A stretch of DNA of 64,000 bases. Origin: JBDRDD01 sp043821115 (GTDB lineage Bacteria; CAYTYR01; UBA6262; DAOVJB01). The notes under the pieces are model-generated. The model was given only the letters and a program-made list of their open reading frames with translations. It searched no databases and was not told the DNA's origin. Every line of letters begins with the position of its first letter. The first letter of the stretch is position 1. Shown in pieces: positions 45,249 through 55,296 of this stretch. The DNA lies in NCBI GenBank assembly GCA_043821115.1, contig JBDRDD010000022.1:62001-126000 (forward strand), in the 5' to 3' direction. The translations under genes were made by a program, and so were the position numbers.

Positions 45249-48167
45249 CTAGAAACTTGGGCCTATCGTGAAATAAACTACGCCATTATCCTTCCTGTCG
45301 AGCCTCTTGGCGTAATCGAGCCTGAACACGAAAGGAAATGCCTCCAGTATGAAAGTATTGAGTCTTATCCCTATCCCCACACTCGTCTTGAGGGAATTTA
45401 CATCCTTCTTGTCAAGTTCCCCTTTGCTGTTCCACCCAAGACCAGTATCCACAAAAACAACACCCTGAAGACTTTTCAGGTAGAAATCAGGAATGATGTA
45501 CCACATGTGGTAGCCTATGCGGGGGAATATAAGGAAACGTGATTCCGTATTCATGACCGATATCTTGCTGTTACTGTAATCATCGCGCGGGTATCCCCTG
45601 ACAACATCGCTTCCGCCCAGGTGGAAATTATCCTCCTTATTCGGACCCGAACTGAAATTACCGAGAAGCCTGAGGGCAAATATATTATCTGAACTGATCT
45701 CGTAATAGTTCTGCGCATCCACCAGATAACTTGTGAATTCCTGGTTTGCACCCATGACCTTCTCGGCCCTGTACATGGTGAGGTTTACGCGCCTTCCACC
45801 GGTAAGATTAAAACCGGAGCCGGTTGTTATATCCCTGACAAGAGACGCACTGTATGCATTCACCCTGTCCTTTGTAACAAGGTCATTAAAATCCCTGTTC
45901 TCCTCTGTTATGTCAAAACTGTGCAGTCCCAGGACAGTACGGTTGAAACGGTCAAAGGGATAACTCACGAACATCTGTTTCCCCCATCTCTTGCTCTTTA
46001 TATATTCGTTATCTTCGTTGAAATACTCGTCCCTTCTCACCTGTGTGCCAACTATGATCTGAGGACGCCATTTCTTGAAAGCATAGAATATCTGCAGGTT
46101 AAGCCAGTCATCCGCACTGTAATATTCTGTCAGGGTACTTAGCTGGTGGTTGCCAAGTAGCTCGCTTGCCTGCCAGTAAACAGCCGTGTATAAACCTTCG
46201 CTCGAGGAGAAGAACAAAAGCGGATAAAAAAGATCAGTTGAAGCCTTGAAACTATAAGGCAAACCCTTCGAAAGAGGATATATCATATCCGGCGCATGTG
46301 AATCTGTTGAAGTAGGGGAAAAATCATCGGCCGTCATACCCGAAAGGGTTACCGGAGATGTTGATATTATAACCGACTCATGTTCTTCTTCCAGTTCCCT
46401 GAAAGTTGCAGTGTATCTCTTTTTAGGGATTTTACTGGCATCCTTAAAAAGTTCCTCTGTTTGTGAGAGGTAAATACTCATTTCCCCTTCCCTGTAGGAG
46501 GAGAACACAACCCATGCCCCGTCGGAAGATTGTTCCGGATTGAAATTGCCTCCCTTAACATCGGTAACCTGCACTGCATTTGTTCCGTTTTTATTCATTT
46601 TATATAAATTATATATGTGATTAGAATCATTTATATATATAAGCTGTGTGCCGTCAGATGACCAGTTCGGGTTTATTTCGTCAAAGGGCGTATCGGTTAT
46701 CTGTTTCACGTTCAGGCTATTAGTATCCATAACAAAAAGATCAAGCTGATCGTTTCTTTCTGAAACATAAACTATCTCTTTTCCGTCAGGGGAGAATACG
46801 GGATACTGGTCATCGTAATAATCATCATTTAGCTGGCGCAGATTCGCACCAGAAGTATCAGCCATGTATAAATCGTTGACGCCTCCTTTCATACCCACAA
46901 ACACGATGCTCTGGCCGTCACGTGAAAAGCACGGGGAGAAAACACTGTCAAGATTGTTCTTTAACTTTTTGAGCTTCTTGTTCTGCACATCAACTATGTA
47001 GATATAGTTTTTCTGATTCTTCTCACCCACAAAAGCTATTTTAGTTCCGTCCGGAGACCAGCTCAGTGCATGCCCCCTTCCGTGCACAAGATCAACTCTT
47101 CTCATTATTTTGCGTTTTAATATGGGTTTGACATTACTGCCGTCGGCATTCATTACAAATATGTCATTGTAGCCGTTTCTGGCAGATATGAACGCTATTT
47201 TTGTCCCGTCAGGCGAGAAAGTGGGCCGCGAATCTCCGGAAGGATCATCAGGCAGTTTTTTACCGTAATCGCCAGGCTCTTTCTTGCCCTCGACCGCTTT
47301 TTCATATCTTTTTTTCAGAGACTCATGCCACTCTTTGTTTACCGTGAAAATATCTTTTTCTGTTATCTGCTTAATTATAATAGCCATATCGAACTGCTGT
47401 TTGAACTCAAAAGCTATGCGGGATACGTGTTCCTCACCGTAGTTTTCCTTCAGATACCTTATAAAATCCTGGCTTTGCTTGTACGCAAGAATTATCTTGG
47501 AACTTTCAAGATGCGCAAAATTACCTAGGTCGTTTAGCGGTATGAGATCATCCGAGATAGCGGCATCACGGACTATCATATCTGTCCGGGTATCCCACGT
47601 GCGGGTCTGGTACTCAGCTATCCCCTCCATAAACCAGTACGGGTAGAAATAGGATTTAAGAAGCCTCACGGACTTCCAGAACCCTCCATATAATATCTCA
47701 AATGTTACAATATGGGTAAACTCATGCCTTATTACGTATTCAAGCTCACGGTCGGAGCCTGTCAGGGGAATGACAAAGCGGTTTTTGAATGCTTCGGCGA
47801 ACCCGCCGACCCCTTCACCCACGCCATCGGAGATATTTGTCTGCTCAAAATCATTATGGGTAGCGTAAACGAAAAACGGGGTTTTTGATTCGGGCTCATA
47901 ATCCAGGCTCTTGGTGACCCTTTCATATGTACTCTCCAGTATCTCACTTATCCTGGGAATAAGAGGTTCTATATCTTTATAATAATAGACTTCAAAATGC
48001 GGGGTCTGGGCCACATACCATCTAATCTGTTTGGTAATGACCTTATTTTTCCCAAAAGGAGGCGGTATGGTAGGAACCGCACAGCCACTCAACTGCAGAG
48101 CTAATACAAAAACAAAGAAAATAAGCAGATTATTTTTTCTCAAAATAGACTTTATTATATGGTTCAT
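45249..48167 (-). CDS. Lipoprotein fusion: MA-type metallopeptidase, TolB-like propeller and Omp85-type barrel
   Basis: A 972-residue protein with three parts. A signal peptide ends in lipobox LSGC (C29). Residues about 45-290 form a gluzincin-like peptidase domain with HEFTH (148-152) and a downstream glutamate in WFMEGIAEY (E181). Residues about 305-570 contain six PD40/TolB-type repeats (SPDGTKIAF, SRDGQSIVF, SPDGKEIVY and similar), which should form a beta-propeller. Residues about 640-972 look like an outer-membrane barrel of the Omp85 family, with VRGYP at 856-860 and an aromatic C-terminus (TIGPSF). It is expected in the outer membrane with the protease and propeller in the periplasm. 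It lies five bases after rpsA. The combined function is unknown. Confidence 0.82.
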   Translation of the reverse strand: MNHIIKSILRKNNLLIFFVFVLALQLSGCAVPTIPPPFGKNKVITKQIRWYVAQTPHFEVYYYKDIEPLIPRISEILESTYERVTKSLDYEPESKTPFFVYATHNDFEQTNISDGVGEGVGGFAEAFKNRFVIPLTGSDRELEYVIRHEFTHIVTFEILYGGFWKSVRLLKSYFYPYWFMEGIAEYQTRTWDTRTDMIVRDAAISDDLIPLNDLGNFAHLESSKIILAYKQSQDFIRYLKENYGEEHVSRIAFEFKQQFDMAIIIKQITEKDIFTVNKEWHESLKKRYEKAVEGKKEPGDYGKKLPDDPSGDSRPTFSPDGTKIAFISARNGYNDIFVMNADGSNVKPILKRKIMRRVDLVHGRGHALSWSPDGTKIAFVGEKNQKNYIYIVDVQNKKLKKLKNNLDSVFSPCFSRDGQSIVFVGMKGGVNDLYMADTSGANLRQLNDDYYDDQYPVFSPDGKEIVYVSERNDQLDLFVMDTNSLNVKQITDTPFDEINPNWSSDGTQLIYINDSNHIYNLYKMNKNGTNAVQVTDVKGGNFNPEQSSDGAWVVFSSYREGEMSIYLSQTEELFKDASKIPKKRYTATFRELEEEHESVIISTSPVTLSGMTADDFSPTSTDSHAPDMIYPLSKGLPYSFKASTDLFYPLLFFSSSEGLYTAVYWQASELLGNHQLSTLTEYYSADDWLNLQIFYAFKKWRPQIIVGTQVRRDEYFNEDNEYIKSKRWGKQMFVSYPFDRFNRTVLGLHSFDITEENRDFNDLVTKDRVNAYSASLVRDITTGSGFNLTGGRRVNLTMYRAEKVMGANQEFTSYLVDAQNYYEISSDNIFALRLLGNFSSGPNKEDNFHLGGSDVVRGYPRDDYSNSKISVMNTESRFLIFPRIGYHMWYIIPDFYLKSLQGVVFVDTGLGWNSKGELDKKDVNSLKTSVGIGIRLNTFILEAFPFVFRLDYAKRLDRKDNGVVYFTIGPSF

Positions 48168-48172
48168 AAACC

Positions 48173-49882
48173 TCAGACACTTTCTTGATTCTCGCCCTCT
48201 GTGGAGGAGAATAATTCACTTAGCTGGTCGCCTATTATCTCGCCTAATGTTATTTTCTTCGCATCCTGGTTTATATATTTTTTTACCGATTTCTCTTCCT
48301 GCTCTTGCTCGTACTTCTTTATACTAAGGTCAATCCTGTGCTTTTGCGAATCCACGTCTATTATCTTGGCCATAACTTCCTGGTCCACTTTCAACACACT
48401 GGATGCATCGGAAACACGCTGCCGGGAAACCTGCGAAACATGTATGAGACCCTCTATCCCCTTCTCAAGCACAACAAAAGCACCAAAATCCGCGAGCCTG
48501 CTGACCTTCACTTTAATAACGTCCCCCTTCTTATACTTCTCATAAGGGTTTTGGTTGACCTGTTTCAAACCTAGTGCTATTTTCTCCTCATTGGGATTAA
48601 CGCTAAGAACAACCACTTCTATCACATCTCCGGACTTTAGCACCTCCTTGGGATGCTTTATTTTCTTAGTCCAGCTTATATCAGAGACATGCACTAACCC
48701 CTCTATTCCATCCTCAAGGGATACAAACGCCCCAAAAGGTGTGGTCCTTGTTACCTTTCCCCTTATTTGCGCATCTATAGGATACTTGTCCTTAACCTGC
48801 TCCCAGGGATTAGGCTGTAAGTGCTTTAGCCCCAGTGACATCCTCTGTTTCTCTTTGTCTATGTCCAAAACCCTCGCCTCCACCATATCCCCTATAGAAA
48901 CAAGCTTCGAAGGATGCTTAACATACTGGGTCCAAGACATTTCTGAAATATGTATAAGCCCTTCCACGCCTTCTTCGAGCTCTACGAACGCACCGAACTG
49001 CGTAAGGTTGGTCACCCTGCCCTTTACAACGGAATCAACTGGGTATTTATGCTCTATATCACTCCATGGGTGGGAAGTAAGTTGTTTTAAGCCGAGTGAT
49101 ATCTTTTCCGTCTCCGGATCGAAGCTCAAAACCTTAAGCTCCAGCTCCTCACCTATTTTTAGTACATCCTCCACCTTTTTCACATGCCCCCATGAGATAT
49201 CGCCTATATGCAGGAGACCCTCTATGCCTCCCAGATCCACGAATGCCCCGAATTTAGTAATATTTTTTACAATGCCGGTACAGACGCTGTCTTGTTTAAG
49301 ATGCTTCAACACCTCTTCTTTTAGTTCTTTCTTTTCCTCTTCCACCAGTACCCTGTGCGATACAACTATATTGTCATTTCTTGGATTAAACTCCGTAATG
49401 CGTACTTTGAGTACTTTACCTATGAGCTCATTCGGGTCCTTGTTAGTTGCAAGGGGTGCCTGTGAGCCTGGCATAAATGCTTCTTCCCCTATATCCACAA
49501 GAAAGCCACCTTTTATCTTCTTTATCACTTCGGCTTCTATTGGGAGTTTTTCCCTGAAGACATCTTCTATCTTCTTTCTCGCATTGAGTGCGAAAGCATC
49601 TTCAAAGGACACTACGGGATGGCCTGATTTTCCTTCCTTACGCCTCAGGCATACATCAACTTCTTCTCCCGCGGTTATGTCTCCCCTGTCCCTTTTTGTA
49701 AATTCACTCAAGGGGATAATGCCTTCCGCTTTCATACCTACATCTACAAGAACAGAATCAGGCGTTACCTTAATAACCGTTCCCCTTATAATAGCTCCTT
49801 CCTGAAGATTTTTAACAGAGTCATTGATGACATTCATCATATCAATCTGTTCTTTTTCATTGGACAATCTTTCGTCAGACAT
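48173..49882 (-). CDS. rpsA: 30S ribosomal protein S1
   Basis: S1 binds mRNA on the 30S subunit. The 569-residue protein contains six S1 OB-fold repeats of about 85 residues, from GTVIKVTPDSVLVDVG near residue 34 to the last ending near 525; the later ones share GAFVxLEDGIEGLVHVSDISW and similar. This is the long form typical of Gram-negative bacteria. GGAGGGG is before the ATG. It follows ispH by 22 bases; the ispH-rpsA neighbourhood is widely conserved and in Clostridia the two are fused. Confidence 0.95.
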   Translation of the reverse strand: MSDERLSNEKEQIDMMNVINDSVKNLQEGAIIRGTVIKVTPDSVLVDVGMKAEGIIPLSEFTKRDRGDITAGEEVDVCLRRKEGKSGHPVVSFEDAFALNARKKIEDVFREKLPIEAEVIKKIKGGFLVDIGEEAFMPGSQAPLATNKDPNELIGKVLKVRITEFNPRNDNIVVSHRVLVEEEKKELKEEVLKHLKQDSVCTGIVKNITKFGAFVDLGGIEGLLHIGDISWGHVKKVEDVLKIGEELELKVLSFDPETEKISLGLKQLTSHPWSDIEHKYPVDSVVKGRVTNLTQFGAFVELEEGVEGLIHISEMSWTQYVKHPSKLVSIGDMVEARVLDIDKEKQRMSLGLKHLQPNPWEQVKDKYPIDAQIRGKVTRTTPFGAFVSLEDGIEGLVHVSDISWTKKIKHPKEVLKSGDVIEVVVLSVNPNEEKIALGLKQVNQNPYEKYKKGDVIKVKVSRLADFGAFVVLEKGIEGLIHVSQVSRQRVSDASSVLKVDQEVMAKIIDVDSQKHRIDLSIKKYEQEQEEKSVKKYINQDAKKITLGEIIGDQLSELFSSTEGENQESV

Positions 49883-49904
49883 ATACCCCTCCGAGTAAAT
49901 AATT

Positions 49905-50756
49905 TCAGTCTATTTTCGCAAGAGCTTCCACCACTTCGTTTACCAGCCATTGGGGAGTGGAAGCACCGGCTGTAATTCCTATTTTTTTTCTGCCCTTGAG
50001 TAAACTCATATCAAAATCAGCCAGTTTCTCTATATGGTAGCTCTCTGGATTCTGCTGTTTGCATACCTCGGCAAGACGCGTGGTATTAGCGCTGTTATAA
50101 CCGCCGATTATTATCATCAGGTCCACCTTGCCCGCAAGCGCCCTGGCTGCTTTCTGCCTTTGAAGCGTAGCCTCGCATATCGTGTTATATACCCTTAGTT
50201 CACTTGTTCGATCAAGCAGGTGCGATACAACGTCTTTTAGATTGCTGATAAGCTGTGTTGTCTGTGCCACAACCCCGGTTTTGCTGGCAAACGCGACTTT
50301 GGCTATATCCTTAACCCCGGAGACCACTATTCCTTTTTCTGATGAGAATCCGAGCAGACTCAGCACCTCAGGATGAGAACTGTCACCTACTATTACCACC
50401 TGGTATTTCTTCCTCAGCAGGTCATGAACGAGTTTTTGTGTTTTCTGAACAAAAGGACAAGTGGCATCTATAATCTTTAGCTTCTTGCGCTTTGCATGCT
50501 TGAGCGATTCCGGAGAAACACCGTGGGAGCAGATAATAAGCACTCCCTTCTTTATCTTCTTCAGGTCGCAAACTACCTTTATTCCCTTTTTCTCAAGGGA
50601 ACTTACCACCTGGGGATTGTGTATGAGCGGTCCTAATGTATATACAGGCAACGGTTTTTTATTCCCTGACGCCTCTTTGCTGGCTGAGAGCGCAAGTTTT
50701 AGGCTTCTCTCAACGCCAAAGCAGAATCCGGAGTTTTTTGCTACTATAATGTTCAT
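49905..50756 (-). CDS. ispH: 4-hydroxy-3-methylbut-2-enyl diphosphate reductase
   Basis: IspH is the last enzyme of the MEP pathway, yielding IPP and DMAPP using an iron-sulfur cluster. The three ligand cysteines are C12 (SGFCFGV), C100 (DATCPFV) and C194 (NTICEAT). Also present are CSHGV, GDSSHPEVLSLLGF and GGYNSANTTRLAEVC. The 283-residue length is standard. AAGGAA lies a few bases from the ATG. No other MEP genes are in the window. Confidence 0.95.
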   Translation of the reverse strand: MNIIVAKNSGFCFGVERSLKLALSASKEASGNKKPLPVYTLGPLIHNPQVVSSLEKKGIKVVCDLKKIKKGVLIICSHGVSPESLKHAKRKKLKIIDATCPFVQKTQKLVHDLLRKKYQVVIVGDSSHPEVLSLLGFSSEKGIVVSGVKDIAKVAFASKTGVVAQTTQLISNLKDVVSHLLDRTSELRVYNTICEATLQRQKAARALAGKVDLMIIIGGYNSANTTRLAEVCKQQNPESYHIEKLADFDMSLLKGRKKIGITAGASTPQWLVNEVVEALAKID

Positions 50757-50784
50757 TTCCTTATTCCTTAAACATCTGAATTTA

Positions 50785-51390
50785 TCAAGAATCCATTTCG
50801 GATATAGCCTGCATTATTTTCCTGCTGATGTCCTGGTACGTTTTTTTGCCTTTTTCCCTGCCCCAGAATTCATCAAGCCTGACGGGAACCCCGAACTTCA
50901 CGCTAAGGGGGTAAAATTTTACCATGTTTGTCGTTCGAGGTAAAGCACTATATGAACCCTTAATAAGAGCCGGAATAATCGGGACCCTTTTCCTATAGGC
51001 AACCATACCTGCTCCCGAATGGGGCTGCTGCAACAAACCGTCATGGCTCCTTGTCCCTTCAGGGAAGAGAAGCACGATATTACCTTTTTCAATTAGGTCA
51101 AACAACCTTTTAAGACCTGAGGTATCAAAACCGCCTCTTTTTACCGGGAAAGCGTGTGTCTGCCTGATGAGCCATCCGAAACCCCATATCCTGAAAAGGC
51201 TCTTCCTTGCCATAAAGTATATTGACCTGCGAATGGAGGTAGCTATAATCGGGGGGTCAAGAAAACTGGCATGATTGGCCGCTATAATTGCCGGACCTGA
51301 AGAAGGAATATTCCCGGCTCCGGTTACACGAAGCCGGAAGAAAAGTTTCAGGATTATTAGTGCTGTGTACTGGCATATTTTGTATATCAT
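50785..51390 (-). CDS. plsC: 1-acyl-sn-glycerol-3-phosphate acyltransferase
   Basis: PlsC acylates lysophosphatidic acid to phosphatidic acid. The 201-residue protein has an N-terminal membrane helix, the HX4D motif NHASFLD (H40, D45), the FPEGTRS block near 110, and IPALIKGSY, all of the AGPAT family. The SD is weak. The cmk-plsC-ispH-rpsA order is a well-known conserved neighbourhood, supporting this assignment over a lipid A acyltransferase. Confidence 0.92.
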   Translation of the reverse strand: MIYKICQYTALIILKLFFRLRVTGAGNIPSSGPAIIAANHASFLDPPIIATSIRRSIYFMARKSLFRIWGFGWLIRQTHAFPVKRGGFDTSGLKRLFDLIEKGNIVLLFPEGTRSHDGLLQQPHSGAGMVAYRKRVPIIPALIKGSYSALPRTTNMVKFYPLSVKFGVPVRLDEFWGREKGKKTYQDISRKIMQAISEMDS

Positions 51391-51400
51391 GTTCGCATAG

Positions 51401-52069
51401 TTACCGTGATATTTTCTCTAGTATTTTCTTTATAACATCATCAACGGATAAACCCGTTGTGTCAATTACAATGGCGTCATCGGCTATCCTCAGAGGATTT
51501 GTACTCCTGGTCTTGTCTTTCTTATCGCGCTTTTTTATGGACTCCTCTAGTTCCAAAACATCTACAATTTCCCTCTTCTGTACCAGTTCCTCGAACCTCC
51601 TGCGTGTTCTTTCCTTAATAGAGGCATCAAGGTAGAACTTCTTTTGGGCGTCAGGGAACACCACCGTTCCTATATCCCTTCCCTCCATCACAATCCCGCC
51701 TTCTTTGGCAATCTCGCGTTGAAGATTAAGAAGATATTTCCTCACCTCAGGAATTGCCGCGATCGTGTTAATATTCTCATTAATTTCAGAGCCTCTAAGG
51801 AAATATGTTACATCTTTTCCGTCAATAAAAACACGCTGCTTCCCTTTTTGCTGGCGCAAGCCTATCCTGGCACCCGTGGTGCTTTTTATTACGGCTGCCT
51901 TATCGTTTATATCCACCTTGTCCTTGAGCGCCTTCCATGTGAGCGCGCGGTACATACTGCCGCTGTCCACATGCAAGTATCCAAGCTCCCTGGCAACTGC
52001 CTGTGCCACCGTACTCTTCCCCGAACCGGCAGGACCATCAATGGCAATAACAAAACACTTTTTATCCAA
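51401..52069 (-). CDS. cmk: Cytidylate kinase
   Basis: Cmk phosphorylates CMP and dCMP. The 222-residue protein has the P-loop DGPAGSGKST (11-20), LDSGSMYRALTW-type substrate segment (here VDSGSMYRALTWKALK), GRDIGTVVFPDA and DASIKERTRRRFEEL, all diagnostic. The start is TTG at 52069, with GAGGTG four bases upstream, right after the aroA stop; no in-frame ATG lies nearer to the P-loop. It belongs to the aroA-cmk-plsC run. Confidence 0.95.
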   Translation of the reverse strand: MDKKCFVIAIDGPAGSGKSTVAQAVARELGYLHVDSGSMYRALTWKALKDKVDINDKAAVIKSTTGARIGLRQQKGKQRVFIDGKDVTYFLRGSEINENINTIAAIPEVRKYLLNLQREIAKEGGIVMEGRDIGTVVFPDAQKKFYLDASIKERTRRRFEELVQKREIVDVLELEESIKKRDKKDKTRSTNPLRIADDAIVIDTTGLSVDDVIKKILEKISR

Positions 52070-52077
52070 GAATCACC

Positions 52078-53364
52078 TCATAAAGATGTAACACTTTTTA
52101 ACTTATCCATGAAATGTGGAAAAGACGTGTTTATACAGTCGGTATCCTTTATGGTTGTTTTGCCTTCGGCTATAAGACCCGCTATTGCAAGAGACATGGC
52201 CATCCTGTGATCTTTGAAACTCTCAACAATAGCCCCTTTTAGCGGAGTCCTGCCATGTATTAGCATTCCGTCGGATTTTTCCTCTATTTTTGCCCCCATA
52301 CGACCAAGCTCGGAGCATATTGCGTTAATTCTGTCGGTTTCTTTCACCCTTAATTCAGAGGCTCCACTGATTCTAGTGACTCCTTCAGCCTGGGTTGCAG
52401 CTACAGCAAGGATTGGGAACTCATCAATCAAGGAAGGCACCAGTTTAGAACCTATGGAAATCCCCTTAAGAGTAGACGACTTGACAACAATGTCTCCGAC
52501 AGGCTCATTGCAAATCATGCGCTCGCCCTCTACACTGATATTGGCTCCCATGGCTTCGAAAACCTTCAGAATCCCCGTTCTCGTAGGATTGAGCCCGACA
52601 TTTTTTATCCTTATAGAACCATCTAACAATAAACCGCACAATATGAAAAAGGCCGCGGATGAAATATCCCCGGCAACGGTTATATCCTTTGCCTCAATTT
52701 TACTACGCCCTTTTACCTCTACTCTAAGCCCGTCAATAGTGACCGGACAACCCATGTAAGAAAGTATTCTTTCGGTATGATCGCGTGACTTCACAGGTTC
52801 TGTGATACTTGTTACTCCATTTGTATACAGACCTGCCAGAAGAAGACACGATTTTACCTGTGCGCTCGCTATCTTTGATTTATAGTCTATCCCCTTTAGT
52901 TTTGTTCCTCTTATAATAAGCGGCGGCAGATTTCCATGTGTGGGAGTTATATAAGCACCCATTTTGCCTAGTGGATCTATAATTCGCTTCATAGGTCTTT
53001 TACAAAGTGAAGCATCACCGGTTATAGTACTGGTAAAATTCTGCCCCGCAAGCAGACCGGAGACCAGTCGCATAGTAGTCCCTGAATTCCCGGCATCAAG
53101 GACACCCGTAGGTTTGCTTAACCCATTAAGCCCCCTGCCATACACGACGATTTCTTCATCGGAAATTTCTTCTATTATTGTCCCCAGTTTCCTGAATACA
53201 GCTATGGTAGAAAGACAGTCTTCCCCCTTGAGCATGCCTTTAATCGTCGTATTGCCCTCTGCAATTGCTCCCAATATTATAGCCCGATGAGAAATAGACT
53301 TATCACCGGGCATGGATATCGTTCCATTTGCTTTTTTAGTGTTGCTAACGGATATTTCTTGCAC
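52078..53364 (-). CDS. aroA: 3-phosphoshikimate 1-carboxyvinyltransferase (EPSP synthase)
   Basis: AroA makes EPSP from shikimate-3-phosphate and PEP. The 428-residue protein has PGDKSISHRAIILGAIAEG, LDAGNSGTTMRLVSGLLAG, GDASLCKRPMKRI, SAQVKSCLLLAGLY, DEFPILAVAATQAEG and a late DHRMAMSLAIAGL. The glycine of the PEP site in LDAGNSGT is unaltered, and SGDxSLxxRPM differs slightly (GDASLCKRPM), nearer to the class I/II intermediate types. The start is GTG at 53364 with AAGGG upstream. It follows tyrA by 12 bases. Confidence 0.95.
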   Translation of the reverse strand: MQEISVSNTKKANGTISMPGDKSISHRAIILGAIAEGNTTIKGMLKGEDCLSTIAVFRKLGTIIEEISDEEIVVYGRGLNGLSKPTGVLDAGNSGTTMRLVSGLLAGQNFTSTITGDASLCKRPMKRIIDPLGKMGAYITPTHGNLPPLIIRGTKLKGIDYKSKIASAQVKSCLLLAGLYTNGVTSITEPVKSRDHTERILSYMGCPVTIDGLRVEVKGRSKIEAKDITVAGDISSAAFFILCGLLLDGSIRIKNVGLNPTRTGILKVFEAMGANISVEGERMICNEPVGDIVVKSSTLKGISIGSKLVPSLIDEFPILAVAATQAEGVTRISGASELRVKETDRINAICSELGRMGAKIEEKSDGMLIHGRTPLKGAIVESFKDHRMAMSLAIAGLIAEGKTTIKDTDCINTSFPHFMDKLKSVTSL

Positions 53365-53376
53365 TTAACTGCCCTT

Positions 53377-54246
53377 CTACTTTTTATTCAGGATGGAATC
53401 CCTGACGTACTTCGCACTGGAAAAACTCTTTAGCAATCTCACCCTGTTACTTCTCTTTATGTCCTGCTCTGCTTTTCTAAGGATCTTCATAAACTGCCCT
53501 ATGGCAGATACCATGCTTTTTTTGTTCTGTATGCATATCTGGGTCCACAAGCCGGGATCACTTGAGGCAACGCGCGTAAGGTCCTTGAAGCTCCCCGCCG
53601 TAAGCAGATTGATATTTTTGTCCTTTTTGCTCATCTGGTGCACAATACTTACCAGAGAAAATGCAAGAACATGGGGAAGATGGCTCGTGTAGCTAACCAT
53701 GTTATCATGCTTCTTTGAAGGCATGCTGATAATTTTTGCTCCGGTTTTCTGCCAGATAAGGCGAACAGCGCGAATAGCCTGGGGAGAAGATGTCTCTGAG
53801 GGTGTAATTACACACACAGCATCCCTGAAAAGATCGGCCTTTGCCACCTCTATACCCTTCTGCTCGGAACCTGCCATTGGATGAGCGCCCACAAAATAGA
53901 GCTTTTTCCCCTTTATGACTTTCTCGACCTCATCGATCACGGAACCTTTTACGCTACCTACATCTGTTATGACACACCCTTTTTTTAAGCGGGGTAAAAC
54001 CCTTTTAATGGTCTTTGCGATCATGTTAACAGGTGTTGCCACTACAAGGACATCCGCGTCTTTTGCACCTTCTAAAAAATCAGTTGTTATCTCATCCACC
54101 GCCCTGCATCTGAGCGCTTTCTCGAGCTTATGCCTGTGACGTCCTATGCCTATTATTCTAATGTCAGTCTTTTTCTTAAGAGCCATACCTAATGAACCGC
54201 CTATTAGCCCGACACCTATAATTGCGACTGTCTTAACTCTTTTCAT
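53377..54246 (-). CDS. tyrA: Prephenate dehydrogenase
   Basis: TyrA oxidatively decarboxylates prephenate to 4-hydroxyphenylpyruvate for tyrosine (arogenate dehydrogenase is the close alternative). The 289-residue protein has the NAD-binding GVGLIGGSLGMALKK (11-25), DVGSVKGSVIDEV, GAHPMAGSEQKGIEVA and SHLPHVLAFSLV. There is no ACT or chorismate mutase domain, so it is the monofunctional short form. It lies between aroF and aroA. GGAAGTG is located before the ATG. Confidence 0.93.
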   Translation of the reverse strand: MKRVKTVAIIGVGLIGGSLGMALKKKTDIRIIGIGRHRHKLEKALRCRAVDEITTDFLEGAKDADVLVVATPVNMIAKTIKRVLPRLKKGCVITDVGSVKGSVIDEVEKVIKGKKLYFVGAHPMAGSEQKGIEVAKADLFRDAVCVITPSETSSPQAIRAVRLIWQKTGAKIISMPSKKHDNMVSYTSHLPHVLAFSLVSIVHQMSKKDKNINLLTAGSFKDLTRVASSDPGLWTQICIQNKKSMVSAIGQFMKILRKAEQDIKRSNRVRLLKSFSSAKYVRDSILNKK

Positions 54247-54259
54247 ATTTTCACACTTC

Positions 54260-55273
54260 CTATAAAATCCTGCCTACTGCCTTTGCTACAGGTTCAACTT
54301 CTTGCATCAATTTTCTAAAATCATCCGGCCTAAGTGACTGGGCCCCATCTGAGAGAGCCTCTTCCGGCCTGCTGTGAACCTCAATCATCAGCCCGTCCGC
54401 CCCGCTCGCAACAGCCGCCTTTGCCATGGGTATGATTAACCCCCTGTCTCCAGTGCCGTGACTCGGATCAACGATAACCGGCAGATGGCTAAGACGCTTA
54501 ATAACAGGAACTGCATTTAAGTCCAGGGTAAAACGCGTAGCATTCTCAAAAGTGCGTATACCCCGCTCGCAAAGCATGACGTTGTAATTTCCCTGTGCTA
54601 GGATATATTCCGCGGACATAAGAAATTCCTTTATAGTGGAGGACATCCCTCTTTTGAGCATGACAGGCTTCTTACACTTGCCTGCAGCCTTTAGAAGATC
54701 GAAGTTCTGCATATTGCGTGCGCCTATCTGCACTATATCAGCGTATTTAGCAACGCTTTGAACCTGCTTAATGCTCATAGCCTCTGTTATTATTAACAAG
54801 CCGGTTCGCTTTTTTGCTAGCTGGAGGTATTTCAGCCCTTTCTCACCAAGTCCCTGGAAACTGTAAGGCGAAGTGCGGGGTTTAAAGGCGCCACCGCGCA
54901 AAATAAGAGCCCCGGCGTCTTTGACATCCTTTGCGATTGAAAAAAGCAGATTTTTATTCTCAACCGAACACGGGCCTGCCATAACAACCAGGCGCTTGCC
55001 GCCTATGGTGACTTTCCCTATTTTTATGACAGTATCTTCAGGCTTAAAATCCCTGCTCACAAGCTTATACGGTTTTGAAATGGGTGTTATTGACTCAACC
55101 GCTGCAATGGCTTCGAAAATATCCCTTGTGAGTATCGCGTTTTCACCTATGACCCCTATGACAGTTCTCTCCACGCCTTTTGAAATATGAGGTGTGAATC
55201 CGAGTTTCTTTATCTTTCTCTTTATGTACTCAATGTCTTTTGAAACCGTTTTTGGTTTTAGCGTTAAAAACAT
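54260..55273 (-). CDS. aroF: 3-deoxy-7-phosphoheptulonate synthase (DAHP synthase, type I-beta)
   Basis: DAHP synthase opens the shikimate pathway from PEP and erythrose-4-phosphate. The 337-residue protein has an N-terminal ferredoxin-like regulatory domain (about 1-75), as in Thermotoga and many Firmicutes, followed by the barrel with [58 protein letters not shown] and [11 protein letters not shown]. The last carries conserved metal residues. The N-terminal domain mediates inhibition by tyrosine or phenylalanine in relatives. GAAGG is before the ATG. Confidence 0.95.
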   Translation of the reverse strand: MFLTLKPKTVSKDIEYIKRKIKKLGFTPHISKGVERTVIGVIGENAILTRDIFEAIAAVESITPISKPYKLVSRDFKPEDTVIKIGKVTIGGKRLVVMAGPCSVENKNLLFSIAKDVKDAGALILRGGAFKPRTSPYSFQGLGEKGLKYLQLAKKRTGLLIITEAMSIKQVQSVAKYADIVQIGARNMQNFDLLKAAGKCKKPVMLKRGMSSTIKEFLMSAEYILAQGNYNVMLCERGIRTFENATRFTLDLNAVPVIKRLSHLPVIVDPSHGTGDRGLIIPMAKAAVASGADGLMIEVHSRPEEALSDGAQSLRPDDFRKLMQEVEPVAKAVGRIL

Positions 55274-55296
55274 GGTCTATAACCTTCTTCCTGAAA

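Noticed and set aside
48555..49805. A 416-codon open frame on the plus strand opposite rpsA
   Set aside because: It mirrors the S1 repeats, is serine- and threonine-rich and resembles no family; it is an antisense shadow of a certain gene.
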